A DNA stretch of 45,651 nt, taken from the NCBI GenBank assembly GCA_944381475.1, contig CALWLH010000111.1:1-45651 (forward strand). Direction: 5' to 3'. Of the stretch, positions 1 to 8,053 are shown piece by piece. Position numbers and translations under genes: made by a program. Position 1 is the stretch's first letter, and every line of letters starts with the position of its first letter. Source of the stretch: an uncultured Lachnospiraceae bacterium. GTDB taxonomy: Bacteria > Bacillota > Clostridia > Lachnospirales > Lachnospiraceae. The notes under the pieces were generated by a model, which was given only the letters and a program-made list of their open reading frames with translations, did no database searches and was not told the origin of the DNA.

Positions 1-1
1 G

Positions 2-265
2 CACAAGGAAATCGAGGAGGCGGCGGGGGAAGGCAGAAACCAGCTGGGATGGAGAGCCAAGCTCCGCTTCGTCTGGCGCAGGCTGTTTCCTAAGAGGGAA
101 TGGTTCCGGGAGCGCTGTCTCTTTTGCTATAATCATCCTTGGGCCATTCCCTTTTATAATATCTACCGATGGGTAAGGGGACTCCTGTTTCACAGAAGGA
201 AGCTCCTTCGGGAATGGAGAATGGCAAACAGGCGGTTTTCAAAAAATAAAGAGGATCAGCCATAA
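2..265 (+). CDS. C-terminal end of a probable nucleotidyltransferase family protein (partial)
   Basis: An open frame enters from the left edge and ends at TAA 263-265, giving the last 87 residues. The visible part is basic and aromatic, with several Arg/Lys/Trp clusters and the stretch NHPWAIPFYNIYRWVRGL. Tails of this kind (charged, then 'hPWllPvywihRw') are typical of the nucleotidyltransferase family (NTP_transf_5) proteins encoded near glycosyltransferases in Clostridia. That assignment is by recalled resemblance only, because no catalytic motif lies in the window. It is 32 bases upstream of a co-directional glycosyltransferase, so both may belong to one surface-polysaccharide operon. Confidence 0.55.
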   Translation, partial: HKEIEEAAGEGRNQLGWRAKLRFVWRRLFPKREWFRERCLFCYNHPWAIPFYNIYRWVRGLLFHRRKLLREWRMANRRFSKNKEDQP

Positions 266-297
266 GAAAGAATGGGCGTGAAGAAAGGGTTAGCAGT

Positions 298-1272
298 ATG
301 AGAGCTTTACCTAGACTATATATCATCATCCCCTGCTACAATGAGGAGGAGGTTCTGCCCCTGACCAGCGGTCTGTTTCTGGCCAAGCTGAAGGAGCTGG
401 TAGACAGGGGAAAGATTTCCGATGACAGCCGGATTCTTTTTGTCAATGACGGCAGCAGGGATCGGACCTGGGAGATCATATGCAGACTGGCGGAATCGGA
501 TGAGCACTATATGGGCATTTCCCAGAGCCGCAACAGGGGACATCAGAACGCGGTGCTGGCCGGGCTTATGGAGGTGAAGGATCAATGTGATATCACCATC
601 TCCATCGACTGTGACGGACAGGATGATATAGATGCCATGGATGAGATGGTGGAATGCTATCTGGGGGGCAGCGACGTGGTGTACGGTGTGAGAAATAACC
701 GGGATTCGGATACCTTTTTTAAACGTTTTTCCGCGGAGCTTTTCTATAAGCTGTTAAACTGGATGGGGGTGGAATGCGTCTTTAACCACGCGGATTACCG
801 GCTGCTGTCGGCCAGAGTGCTGCAGGCCCTGGCGGAGTTTAAGGAGGTAAATATCTTCCTGAGAGGAATGGTGCCCCTGGTGGGATTTAACAGTACCAGT
901 GTCTACTATAAGAGGGAGGAGCGTATGGCAGGAGAGAGCCATTATCCCTTAAAGAAGATGCTGGCATTGGCCATCGACGGCATCACCAGCCTGTCGGTCA
1001 AGCCCATCCGCATGATCACCAGCCTGGGTTTTATGGTTTCCTTGCTGAGCTTTATCGGGATTCTGTGGGTCATCATATCCTACGTTGCCGGCAGTACCGT
1101 TGCCGGGTGGGCCAGCACCACCTGTATCCTCTGCTTTATGGGAGGCGTGCAGCTGCTGAGTCTGGGAGTGATCGGCGAGTATGTGGGAAAGATCTATATG
1201 GAGACCAAGGCCAGACCCAGATATATCATCAGCGAGCGTACCAGGGATCGCATTCAGAAAAATGAGGAATAA
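298..1272 (+). CDS. Membrane-tethered family 2 glycosyltransferase (DPM1/GtrB-like)
   Basis: This 324-residue protein has an N-terminal GT-A domain (about 1-225) with the opening IIPCYNEEE, the nucleotide-binding VNDGSRD and the metal-binding IDCDGQDD. Two hydrophobic segments follow near residues 235-262 and 270-295. This is the layout of polyprenyl-phosphate glycosyltransferases (GtrB, CsbB/YkcC, ArnC-like), which move a sugar from a nucleotide donor to undecaprenyl phosphate at the inner face of the membrane. The sugar cannot be told. The ATG is preceded by AGAAAGGG. The gene ends just before a strong hairpin terminator and probably belongs to the upstream polysaccharide operon. Confidence 0.9.
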   Translation: MRALPRLYIIIPCYNEEEVLPLTSGLFLAKLKELVDRGKISDDSRILFVNDGSRDRTWEIICRLAESDEHYMGISQSRNRGHQNAVLAGLMEVKDQCDITISIDCDGQDDIDAMDEMVECYLGGSDVVYGVRNNRDSDTFFKRFSAELFYKLLNWMGVECVFNHADYRLLSARVLQALAEFKEVNIFLRGMVPLVGFNSTSVYYKREERMAGESHYPLKKMLALAIDGITSLSVKPIRMITSLGFMVSLLSFIGILWVIISYVAGSTVAGWASTTCILCFMGGVQLLSLGVIGEYVGKIYMETKARPRYIISERTRDRIQKNEE

Positions 1273-1279
1273 GAGTTGA

Positions 1280-1315
1280 AAATTAGCCGGGTATTGAACC
1301 CGGCTAATTTTTATG
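1280..1315. terminator. Bidirectional intrinsic terminator between convergent genes
   Basis: A perfect 13-bp stem (1280-1292 with 1298-1310) closes a 5-base ATTGA loop. A-runs and T-runs flank it on both sides, so it can end transcription of the plus-strand glycosyltransferase and perhaps also of the converging amidohydrolase gene. Confidence 0.85.
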
Positions 1316-1364
1316 ATATCAGGGGCAAAATGCCTTTTGATCCCAACAGCTTTTACGCAGATGA

Positions 1365-2564
1365 TTATGGATTATACAGAATCGCATCATCCTTCACAGT
1401 CATGAGTATCTTGAGGTTTTGAATATTCCCATCGGACTGCTCCAGGGGATTTTTGTCCAGAATCACGAAGTCCGCATGCTTTCCTGGGGTAAGGCTGCCC
1501 TTCTCCAGATCTTCGCAGAGCTGATAGGATGCAAAAAGGGTCAGGGCATTCACTGCCTGGTCGGAATTGATGCTCTGATCAATGCCTAAGGTATGGCCGG
1601 AGCTGGTCACCCGGTTGCAGGCGATATGCATGGTGGAAATCATATCCGGCGCCATGGCTTTCCCGTCGTGCTGCATGGAAAAAGCCATTCCCCTTTTTAC
1701 AATGGAGCGGAGAGGATAGATGTGATCTGCCGCCTCCTGGCTGAGGGTGTCTGCGTAAGCATCGCCCCTGTAATAAATGTTGTCATGGGTAAAGCAGGGG
1801 GTGAAGCCCAGGCTCTGGAGCCGGGTCAGCTGACTGTTTGCCAGGTGTGCGCTGCCGCAGAGAAGCGGGCGCAGATCCTCGAAAATGCGTGGCTTTTCAT
1901 TGCCCTCCTCATCGGTTTTAGAACCGTTGACCTGGATCAAGGCGGCCCTGTAGCCCTTGATCACCTTCTCGATGGCGGCCTCTGAATTTGCCTCCACAGC
2001 GGTCTGCCAGTGGTTGTTGATGCTCTTTGCGAAAAGAGCTGTCACTGAATCATCGCTCATCATCTCGTCAACAAGAACGGAGAGTCCTGCAAGGCGGATA
2101 TGGCCCGAATAGGTGTTGTGAACAGGCATCACCTCTGGAAGAAGCTCCGCCGCATCCTGGCGCAGGTAAACCCCGATGTCAATGGTAAGGGCTCCTGCGG
2201 CATCTGCGGCTTTTAAGAGCTCTAAATCCTCCCTGCTGGTTCTTGCATTGGCGGCAGTGGTGACGCCGTAGGAGGCATACAGGGCGCAGACCCGGGAGAG
2301 GGCGTTGTTCATATCTAAAATCTCAGGATTTGTTTTCATCAGCTCCCGCGCCTTGTCTAGGATGCTGCTGTAGGTTTCGATAAATCCCGGCAGCATCAGC
2401 CCCCCCTTCATGTCGATCACCTCCGCATCCGGCGCAATATCCTGCAGAATAAAGTCCTCGGCAGAGGCTGTAATCCTTCCATCCGTCACCAGAAGAGCCT
2501 TCATGGCGGGAATTTTCTTGTCCAGTGTGAGAAAGCCGCCGTTTTTATAGATGGTTTGCTTCAT
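1365..2564 (-). CDS. Amidohydrolase-like protein (YtcJ/Amidohydro_3 related) lacking the HxH motif
   Basis: This 399-residue protein has the start of a metal-dependent amidohydrolase (composite beta domain, then GGLMLPGFIE) and its end (KGSLTPGKHADFVILDKNPL). The barrel in between recalls YtcJ-type amidohydrolases, but it is well short of their usual 500-odd residues. Where the family has the zinc-binding HxH after PGF, this protein has ETYSS, and the usual GSD near the end is replaced by QHDG. It may be catalytically dead, metal-free or repurposed. I start it at the ATG at 2564, which has GAAAGGGGG at good spacing; an ATG two codons upstream sits too close to that site. Its leader holds a GCCGCC/GGCGGC hairpin (2621-2637), and a loose TTGACG element lies upstream of it. 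It is monocistronic. Confidence 0.75.
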   Translation of the reverse strand: MKQTIYKNGGFLTLDKKIPAMKALLVTDGRITASAEDFILQDIAPDAEVIDMKGGLMLPGFIETYSSILDKARELMKTNPEILDMNNALSRVCALYASYGVTTAANARTSREDLELLKAADAAGALTIDIGVYLRQDAAELLPEVMPVHNTYSGHIRLAGLSVLVDEMMSDDSVTALFAKSINNHWQTAVEANSEAAIEKVIKGYRAALIQVNGSKTDEEGNEKPRIFEDLRPLLCGSAHLANSQLTRLQSLGFTPCFTHDNIYYRGDAYADTLSQEAADHIYPLRSIVKRGMAFSMQHDGKAMAPDMISTMHIACNRVTSSGHTLGIDQSINSDQAVNALTLFASYQLCEDLEKGSLTPGKHADFVILDKNPLEQSDGNIQNLKILMTVKDDAILYNP

Positions 2565-2670
2565 ATCCATTCCCCCTTTCAAAATATGTGAGTTTCTGAT
2601 AACGTTACCCTGAAAGTCCCGCCGCCGGATAGGCGGCATCAATTTCTAATTTCCTGGCTGCGTCAATCAG

Positions 2671-2700
2671 AAAAAGGGGGAAGTCCCATAGGACTTCCCC
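2671..2700 (-). terminator. Terminator of the tRNA-Gly gene
   Basis: Read on the minus strand, a perfect 10-bp stem (2691-2700 with 2677-2686, 4-base loop) is followed by C and five Ts. It lies 7 bases after the tRNA 3' end and separates the tRNA from the amidohydrolase gene downstream on the same strand. Confidence 0.85.
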
Positions 2701-2707
2701 AAACAAG

Positions 2708-2780
2708 AGCGCGAGACGGGACTCGAACCCGCGACCCCAACCTTGGCAAGGTTGTACTCCACCAACAGACCCACGCGCGC
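2708..2780 (-). tRNA. tRNA-Gly (GCC), structurally atypical
   Basis: Read on the minus strand this is a 73-base tRNA with anticodon GCC in a CAACC/GGTTG stem, a normal T arm (TTCGAGT loop), U8, G18-G19 and discriminator U. CCA is not encoded. It has flaws: C6 faces U67 in the acceptor stem, G11 faces G24 in the D stem, and conserved A14 is U. Its own consensus promoter lies upstream and a terminator follows directly, so it is probably transcribed. It may be a functional outlier, a specialised tRNA or a decaying copy. Confidence 0.85.
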
Positions 2781-2810
2781 ATATGTCAACTTCTCAAACG
2801 GACAATGGGT

Positions 2811-2839
2811 ATTCTAGCAAAGAAAAAGGTATTTGTCAA
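2811..2839 (-). promoter_or_regulatory. Sigma-A-type promoter of the tRNA-Gly gene
   Basis: On the minus strand TTGACA (2834-2839) and TAGAAT (2811-2816) are 17 bases apart, a near-perfect vegetative promoter. The expected start point is about 25 bases before the tRNA 5' end. Confidence 0.85.
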
Positions 2840-2969
2840 CAGCTTTTTTTAAAAAAAACAGAAGTTTTCAGAATTGTTTTTAAATTGATTTTCCAGGGCG
2901 TTCGTCCCTTTGATTTGAAGATGGGAGATGGGCTGTTGACCCTTTACAATTTTCCGGATATTTATTGTC

Positions 2970-2998
2970 TTGCATATAAGGAAACGGTGTGATATACT
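2970..2998 (+). promoter_or_regulatory. Sigma-A-type promoter for the cellulase-hisB-pyr run
   Basis: TTGCAT (2970-2975) and TATACT (2993-2998) are separated by 17 bases, about 45 bases ahead of the cellulase ATG. No other promoter of similar quality was seen before hisB or pyrC, so it may serve the whole run. The rest of 2781-2969 is AT-rich with A and T tracts and holds only the divergent tRNA promoter. Confidence 0.8.
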
Positions 2999-3043
2999 CT
3001 AATAATAGAAAGATTATGAGCGGAAAAAGAAAGGAGAAAAACG

Positions 3044-5239
3044 ATGAGTAAAAGATGTTTAAGGTATGGATTAAGGATGCTTGTCATGCTTCTGTTCGTT
3101 TGGATGCTCTGCCTGCTGCGCCGGGATACCGCCCTGGCGGAGGAGCTGACAGGGTATTCCGCGGAGGAGATTGTGGAGCAGATGGGCGTCGGCTGGAATC
3201 TGGGAAACTCCTTTGACGCAACAGGGGGCAATGCACAGGATGTGTACAGTCAGGAACAGTCCTGGGGCAATCCCATCGTGACAAAAGAGTTGATTGACGC
3301 GGTGAAGGAAGCGGGCTTTAATACCCTCCGCATACCTGTAACCTGGTACAGGCATTTGTCTGAGGATGGTACATACACCATCGATTCTGCGTTTTTAAAC
3401 AGGATAAAGACGATTGTGGATTACGCATATGCAAACGACATGTTTGTCATCCTGAACGTGCACCATGAGGAATGGATCAATACGGCCTCTTTGGCTTCAA
3501 ATTACGAAAATATAGGAAAGCAGCTTGGGTGTATCTGGAGTCAGCTGGCGGAAGCATTTGCCAGCTATGACCAGCATCTGATCTTTGAGGGAATGAATGA
3601 GCCCCGTCTTGCAGGAACGGATATCGAGTGGACAGGCAACCCGGAGGCCTATGAGGCAGTGAATTATCTGACTCAGGTATTTGTAAATACTGTCCGCAGA
3701 TCGGAAAATGGCTATAATCAGGAACGCTGCCTGATGATTCCCGGCTATGCGGCATCCAGCTCCGCCTCCATCCTCTCCTCCATCTCCATTCCCACAGCCA
3801 ATGGGGAGACGGTGGAGAACCTGATCATCTCAGTACATTGCTATTCTCCCTACAGCTTCTGTCTCAGCGATGAACGCCAGGACTTTGATCCGAATGATCC
3901 GGGCTGCACAGGGGAAATCGATACGCTTTTTTCCAATATCCAGGAGATGTTTCTGGATCAGGGCATTCCTGTCATCGTGGGGGAGACAAGCGCCACAAAC
4001 CAGAATAATAAGCCGGAGCGGGAAGAGTGGGCTGCCTATATGGCTGAAAAGTCCGCCTCCTACGGCGTCCCCATCATCATTTGGGATAACGGGGCTAACG
4101 GCAGCACCGGAGGGGAAAATCATGCCTATATAGACAGGGATACCCTTGAATGGAATTATCCTTCTGTTGTCCAGACTCTGATTGACACCTTTAACAGCAT
4201 CACCTGGGCAAGCGGAAGGGAGGAACAGTCCGCTCCTTCAGAATCTCTGATTGGCGGAAGTGTGCTCTGGGGCAATTCTGCCGGACTTACCAGCTCCGGC
4301 ACATGGGACGCATCCCATATTGTGCTCAGCGCCAGCCAGGTAACCTTTGCAAAAGACAGGGAGATTGCCATTGTCTACAGCGGCAGCGGCGAACCCGGCA
4401 TGGTTTTGGACAGCGCGGAAAAGAATGCCTACTGGATACCTGTGGACGCGTCCCGGACAGAGACCCTGAGCGGCGGCAAAAAGGCGGCATATTTTACTTA
4501 TGAGGATATGCTGAAGGCTATGAAGGCAGCGGGAGTGGATGAATTTTCCCAGCTCCGCAACATGAGTTTTATGGCAAAGAACAACAATATCACCTCCTAT
4601 GAGGTGTGCGTGGCGGGAGGAACTCCCCTGGTAACCTATATGGTCAACGGACAGGAATACTATGTGGGTGCAGACCTTCCAAATGACCCCATCGTTGAAA
4701 ATATGACCTTTGACGGATGGTATACCACGAAAAATTATCAGGCTGGTACGAAATATTATGCTGGGGAGAAAGTGAGCGAAGATACGGTTGTCTACGCAAA
4801 GCTTCTCCTGACCTCCCTGGCGGATATACCGGTATACCAACCGGAGGAAACAGAGACCACAGAGCAGGAAGCCACTGACCCGGAGCGTGAAACCACCCAG
4901 GAACAGGAAACCACGATTCCAGAGGGTGAAACCGCCGCAGAGCAGGAAACCGCCTCTGAGCCTGAAGCTACTGCGGAACAGCACGCCACCCCTTCGGAGG
5001 GCGAAACCACAGCAGAGCAGCAAACCGGGACCCTGGAACAGGAGACAGACACAGAACAGGAAAGCAGCAGTGAGGATTCCAGCGCCTCCACAGGAGAGCC
5101 GTCTGGCGGCGGATATTGGATGATTGCCAGTATTGCAGCAGTCCTGGTGATCGCTGGGGGAGCAGGCTTCGGCTGCTGGATGAAACGCAGGCAGGGAGGT
5201 AATCATGGAGAGAATAGCGTCAATAGTCAGGAAGACTAA
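3044..5239 (+). CDS. Secreted, membrane-anchored GH5 endoglucanase
   Basis: This 731-residue protein has an N-terminal signal segment (basic MSKRCLRYGLR, hydrophobic core to about residue 32) and a glycoside hydrolase family 5 domain at about 40-385. The GVGWNLGNSFD opening, general acid E186 in GMNEPR and nucleophile E314 in VGETS are all present. An unassigned beta-rich, possibly carbohydrate-binding region follows (about 400-525), then one Listeria/Bacteroides-type repeat with FDGWY (about 535-590). A Thr/Glu-rich stalk (about 600-680), one membrane helix and a short basic tail close it. There is no LPXTG, so it should be held by the C-terminal helix. It would cleave beta-1,4-glucans at the cell surface. 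AAGGAG precedes the ATG. The last 35 bases overlap hisB. Confidence 0.93.
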   Translation: MSKRCLRYGLRMLVMLLFVWMLCLLRRDTALAEELTGYSAEEIVEQMGVGWNLGNSFDATGGNAQDVYSQEQSWGNPIVTKELIDAVKEAGFNTLRIPVTWYRHLSEDGTYTIDSAFLNRIKTIVDYAYANDMFVILNVHHEEWINTASLASNYENIGKQLGCIWSQLAEAFASYDQHLIFEGMNEPRLAGTDIEWTGNPEAYEAVNYLTQVFVNTVRRSENGYNQERCLMIPGYAASSSASILSSISIPTANGETVENLIISVHCYSPYSFCLSDERQDFDPNDPGCTGEIDTLFSNIQEMFLDQGIPVIVGETSATNQNNKPEREEWAAYMAEKSASYGVPIIIWDNGANGSTGGENHAYIDRDTLEWNYPSVVQTLIDTFNSITWASGREEQSAPSESLIGGSVLWGNSAGLTSSGTWDASHIVLSASQVTFAKDREIAIVYSGSGEPGMVLDSAEKNAYWIPVDASRTETLSGGKKAAYFTYEDMLKAMKAAGVDEFSQLRNMSFMAKNNNITSYEVCVAGGTPLVTYMVNGQEYYVGADLPNDPIVENMTFDGWYTTKNYQAGTKYYAGEKVSEDTVVYAKLLLTSLADIPVYQPEETETTEQEATDPERETTQEQETTIPEGETAAEQETASEPEATAEQHATPSEGETTAEQQTGTLEQETDTEQESSSEDSSASTGEPSGGGYWMIASIAAVLVIAGGAGFGCWMKRRQGGNHGENSVNSQED

Positions 5240-5792
5240 GGAGACAGACATCGCCCTGAGGCTGAACATGGATGGAACGGGCATTGCCAAAATTGATACC
5301 GGTATCGGCTTTTTTAACCATATGCTGGAGGGCTTTGCCAGACACGGCCTCTTTGACATGGATATGAAATGTGCCGGCGACACCTGGGTGGACTGTCACC
5401 ACAGCATCGAGGACTGCGGCATCGTTCTGGGCACAGCCATCAGGGAGGCTATCGGCAACAAGGCGGGCATCAGGCGCTATGGAAGCTGTATCCTGCCCAT
5501 GGATGAAAGCCTGGTGATGTGCGCGGTGGATCTTTGCGGCAGACCCTATTTCGTGTTTGACGCTGAATTTAAAGGCGAAAAGTGCGGTCAGATGGACACC
5601 CAGATGGTTCGTGAATTCTTCTATGCAGTGAGCTATACCGCAGGCATGAACCTGCACATCAAGAAATTTTACGGGGAAAATGACCATCACGTGATTGAGG
5701 CCATGTTCAAGGCCTTTGCGAAGGCCCTGGACGGAGCTGCCATGCCCGATCCCCGAATCAGCGGCGTGCTGTCCACCAAGGGAACGATATAA
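5205..5792 (+). CDS. hisB: Imidazoleglycerol-phosphate dehydratase
   Basis: This 195-residue enzyme dehydrates imidazole glycerol phosphate in histidine synthesis. The family marks are visible: GIGFFNHML, the metal-binding HHSIED and HHVIEA, and full monofunctional length with no phosphatase domain. Its ATG lies inside the end of the cellulase gene in another frame, behind GGGAGG, so the two genes overlap by 35 bases and are probably co-transcribed or translationally coupled. No other his gene lies in the window, and pyrC follows after 19 bases. An isolated hisB between a cellulase and a pyrimidine operon is unusual. Confidence 0.96.
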   Translation: MERIASIVRKTKETDIALRLNMDGTGIAKIDTGIGFFNHMLEGFARHGLFDMDMKCAGDTWVDCHHSIEDCGIVLGTAIREAIGNKAGIRRYGSCILPMDESLVMCAVDLCGRPYFVFDAEFKGEKCGQMDTQMVREFFYAVSYTAGMNLHIKKFYGENDHHVIEAMFKAFAKALDGAAMPDPRISGVLSTKGTI

Positions 5793-5811
5793 AAACAGAA
5801 AGGAACTTCCC

Positions 5812-7113
5812 ATGATATTGATTAGGAATGGAAGGCTGCTGGATCCGGCTACCGATACGGACGGGCAGCTGGATCTCTGGATTGAAGACGGGGTAGTGGC
5901 AAAACGCACGACGCCTGAGGAAACCGCAGCTTTGGACATCTCACCTGACACCCAGGTCATTGATGCGGCAGGCTGTTATGTGTGCCCCGGCCTCATTGAC
6001 CTGCATGTGCATCTCCGGGACCCTGGATTTACCCATAAGGAAACCATAGAGACAGGCTCAAGGGCCATGGCAAAGGGGGGCTTTACCTCTGTCTGCTGTA
6101 TGCCGAACACAAAGCCGGTGACAGACTGCCCCCAGGTGGTGCAGTATATCTATGATGAGACAAAGCGTGTCAGCCCCATCAACATCTTCCCGGTGGGAGC
6201 TGTGACCATGGGTCAGAAGGGTGAGACCCTGGCGCAGATTGAGAGTATGGCGGACATGGGGGTGAAGGCCATCTCTGAGGATGGCAAATCCGTCATGAAC
6301 GCGGCCCTTTACGCAGAGGGTATGAAGCTGGCCGCAAAGCATGATATGGTGGTAATGGCGCACTGTGAGGATCAGAATCTGGTGCGGGGGGGCTGTATCA
6401 ACCAGGGAGAGAAATCAAAGGAGCTGGGAGTCAGGGGAATCACCAATGCGGTGGAGGATGTGATCGTGGCAAGGGATATTCTGCTGGCAAAGGAAACCGG
6501 CGCCAGGCTCCACCTGTGTCACTGCTCCACAAAGGATAGTGTGAAGATGGTGGCCCAGGCCAAGAGGGAGGGCCTTCCCGTGACAGCGGAGGTATGTCCC
6601 CATCATTTTTGTATGACGGATGAGGAGATTCAGGAAGGGGACAGTAACTACAAAATGAACCCACCCCTCAGGAGCCAGGAGGATGTGGACGCCCTGATTC
6701 AGGGGCTGAAGGACGGCACCATGGACTGTATTTCCACAGACCATGCGCCCCATACTGCAGAGGAAAAAAGTCAGCCCTTGGATAAGGCGCCCTTTGGCAT
6801 CGTGGGCAGTGAGACAGCTGTTGCCCTGACCATGACCTATCTGGTTAAACCGGGACATCTGACGCCTTTGCAGATGGTGGAGCGGATGAGCTATAACCCT
6901 GCCAAGGTGCTTAAAATCGACAGGGGCAGCCTGGCTGTGGGGAAACCGGCGGATGTGACTGTTATTGACCCGGAGGATACGTATATAATTGACCCGGGAA
7001 CCTTTGTTTCCAAGGGAAAAAATACGCCCTTTGGAGGGAGAAGGGTTTACGGCCGCGTTCGGTATACACTGGTAAACGGGCAGGTGATTTACGAATATAT
7101 TATTCGGAGGTAA
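5812..7113 (+). CDS. pyrC: Dihydroorotase
   Basis: This 433-residue type I dihydroorotase closes carbamoyl aspartate to dihydroorotate. Metal ligands and motifs are in place: DLHVHLRDPG near the start, SEDG, AHCED, HLCHCST and STDHAPH, with a C-terminal GKPADVTVIDPE composite-domain strand. I chose the ATG at 5812 behind AGAAAGGAA because it begins the usual MILIRNGRLLDP. Upstream codons in the same frame run into hisB. It leads the group pyrC-F-K-D-E. Confidence 0.97.
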   Translation: MILIRNGRLLDPATDTDGQLDLWIEDGVVAKRTTPEETAALDISPDTQVIDAAGCYVCPGLIDLHVHLRDPGFTHKETIETGSRAMAKGGFTSVCCMPNTKPVTDCPQVVQYIYDETKRVSPINIFPVGAVTMGQKGETLAQIESMADMGVKAISEDGKSVMNAALYAEGMKLAAKHDMVVMAHCEDQNLVRGGCINQGEKSKELGVRGITNAVEDVIVARDILLAKETGARLHLCHCSTKDSVKMVAQAKREGLPVTAEVCPHHFCMTDEEIQEGDSNYKMNPPLRSQEDVDALIQGLKDGTMDCISTDHAPHTAEEKSQPLDKAPFGIVGSETAVALTMTYLVKPGHLTPLQMVERMSYNPAKVLKIDRGSLAVGKPADVTVIDPEDTYIIDPGTFVSKGKNTPFGGRRVYGRVRYTLVNGQVIYEYIIRR

Positions 7114-7118
7114 CACAA

Positions 7119-8036
7119 ATGATCAACAGACTTGTAGAACAGATTAAGGCGAAAAATGCCCCGGTGGTGGTGGGACTTGATCCCATGCTTTCTTACATTC
7201 CGGAGCATCTTTTAAAGGCTGCCATCGCCGAGGAGGGGGAAACCCTGGAGGCGGCGGCTGAGGCAGTGTGGCAGTATAATAAGGCGATTGTGGATCAGAT
7301 CTATGATATCGTTCCTGCGGTAAAGCCCCAGATTGCCATGTATGAACAGTTTGGAATACCCGGCATGATCACATTTAAGAGAACAGTGGATTATTGTAAG
7401 GAAAAGGGGCTGGTGGTCATCGGCGATGTAAAGCGCGGAGACATCGGCTCCACATCCGCAGCCTATGCCGCGGCGCATCTGGGACGTGTCGCGGTTGGAA
7501 ACAGCGTACTTTCAGCCTTTGACGAGGATTTTGCCACGGTCAATCCTTATCTGGGTACGGATGGCATCAAGCCCTTTGTGGATGTGTGCAGGCAGGAGAA
7601 GAAAGGGATTTTTGTTCTGGTAAAAACCTCCAATCCTTCCAGCGGTGAATTTCAGGATCAGCTGGTGGACGGAAAGCCCCTGTACGAGCTGGTGGGTGAG
7701 ATGGTAAATGCCTGGGGACAGGACTGTATGGGGGATGACTACAGCTATGTGGGCGCTGTGGTGGGAGCCACCTACCCGGAGATGGGGAAGGTTCTGAGAC
7801 GGGTTATGCCAAAGGCTTACATTTTGGTGCCTGGCTATGGCGCCCAGGGGGGTACGGCAAAGGATCTGAGACCTTACTTTAATGCGGACGGTCTTGGAGC
7901 CATTGTCAACTCCTCCAGAGGAATCATTGCGGCATATAAGCAGGAGAAGTACAAGAAGTTTGGCTCAGAGCATTTTGACGAAGCTGCGAGAGCCGCTGCT
8001 TTGGATATGATCGAGGATATCGCTTCTATTTTTTAG
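7119..8036 (+). CDS. pyrF: Orotidine 5'-phosphate decarboxylase (long type)
   Basis: This 305-residue protein decarboxylates OMP to UMP. The catalytic DVKRGDIGST is present, as are VGLDP at the start and VPGYGAQGG near the phosphate site. Its length fits the longer, type 2 PyrF group rather than the roughly 240-residue classic enzyme. GGAGG lies just before the ATG, 5 bases after the pyrC stop. It is the last step of the pathway, encoded second in this operon. Confidence 0.96.
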   Translation: MINRLVEQIKAKNAPVVVGLDPMLSYIPEHLLKAAIAEEGETLEAAAEAVWQYNKAIVDQIYDIVPAVKPQIAMYEQFGIPGMITFKRTVDYCKEKGLVVIGDVKRGDIGSTSAAYAAAHLGRVAVGNSVLSAFDEDFATVNPYLGTDGIKPFVDVCRQEKKGIFVLVKTSNPSSGEFQDQLVDGKPLYELVGEMVNAWGQDCMGDDYSYVGAVVGATYPEMGKVLRRVMPKAYILVPGYGAQGGTAKDLRPYFNADGLGAIVNSSRGIIAAYKQEKYKKFGSEHFDEAARAAALDMIEDIASIF

Positions 8037-8053
8037 AGCAGAAAGAGGTAACA

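Noticed and set aside
2850-2950. A and T tracts with a weak GGGCG/CGTCCC hairpin upstream of the cellulase promoter
   Set aside because: The stem is short, no gene ends there, and it does not fit a terminator; treated as AT-rich promoter-flanking DNA.
4850-5090. Repeated GAAACC/GAGCAG DNA words as a possible tandem repeat or CRISPR-like array
   Set aside because: They are codon-level echoes of the Thr/Glu stalk within an open gene, without regular unit length or spacers. No CRISPR array was seen anywhere in the window.
4238-5383. Long minus-strand open frame (381 codons) opposite the cellulase and hisB
   Set aside because: Its composition mirrors the Thr/Glu-rich stalk coding region, it has no sensible domain or ribosome site, and the plus strand carries two recognised genes.
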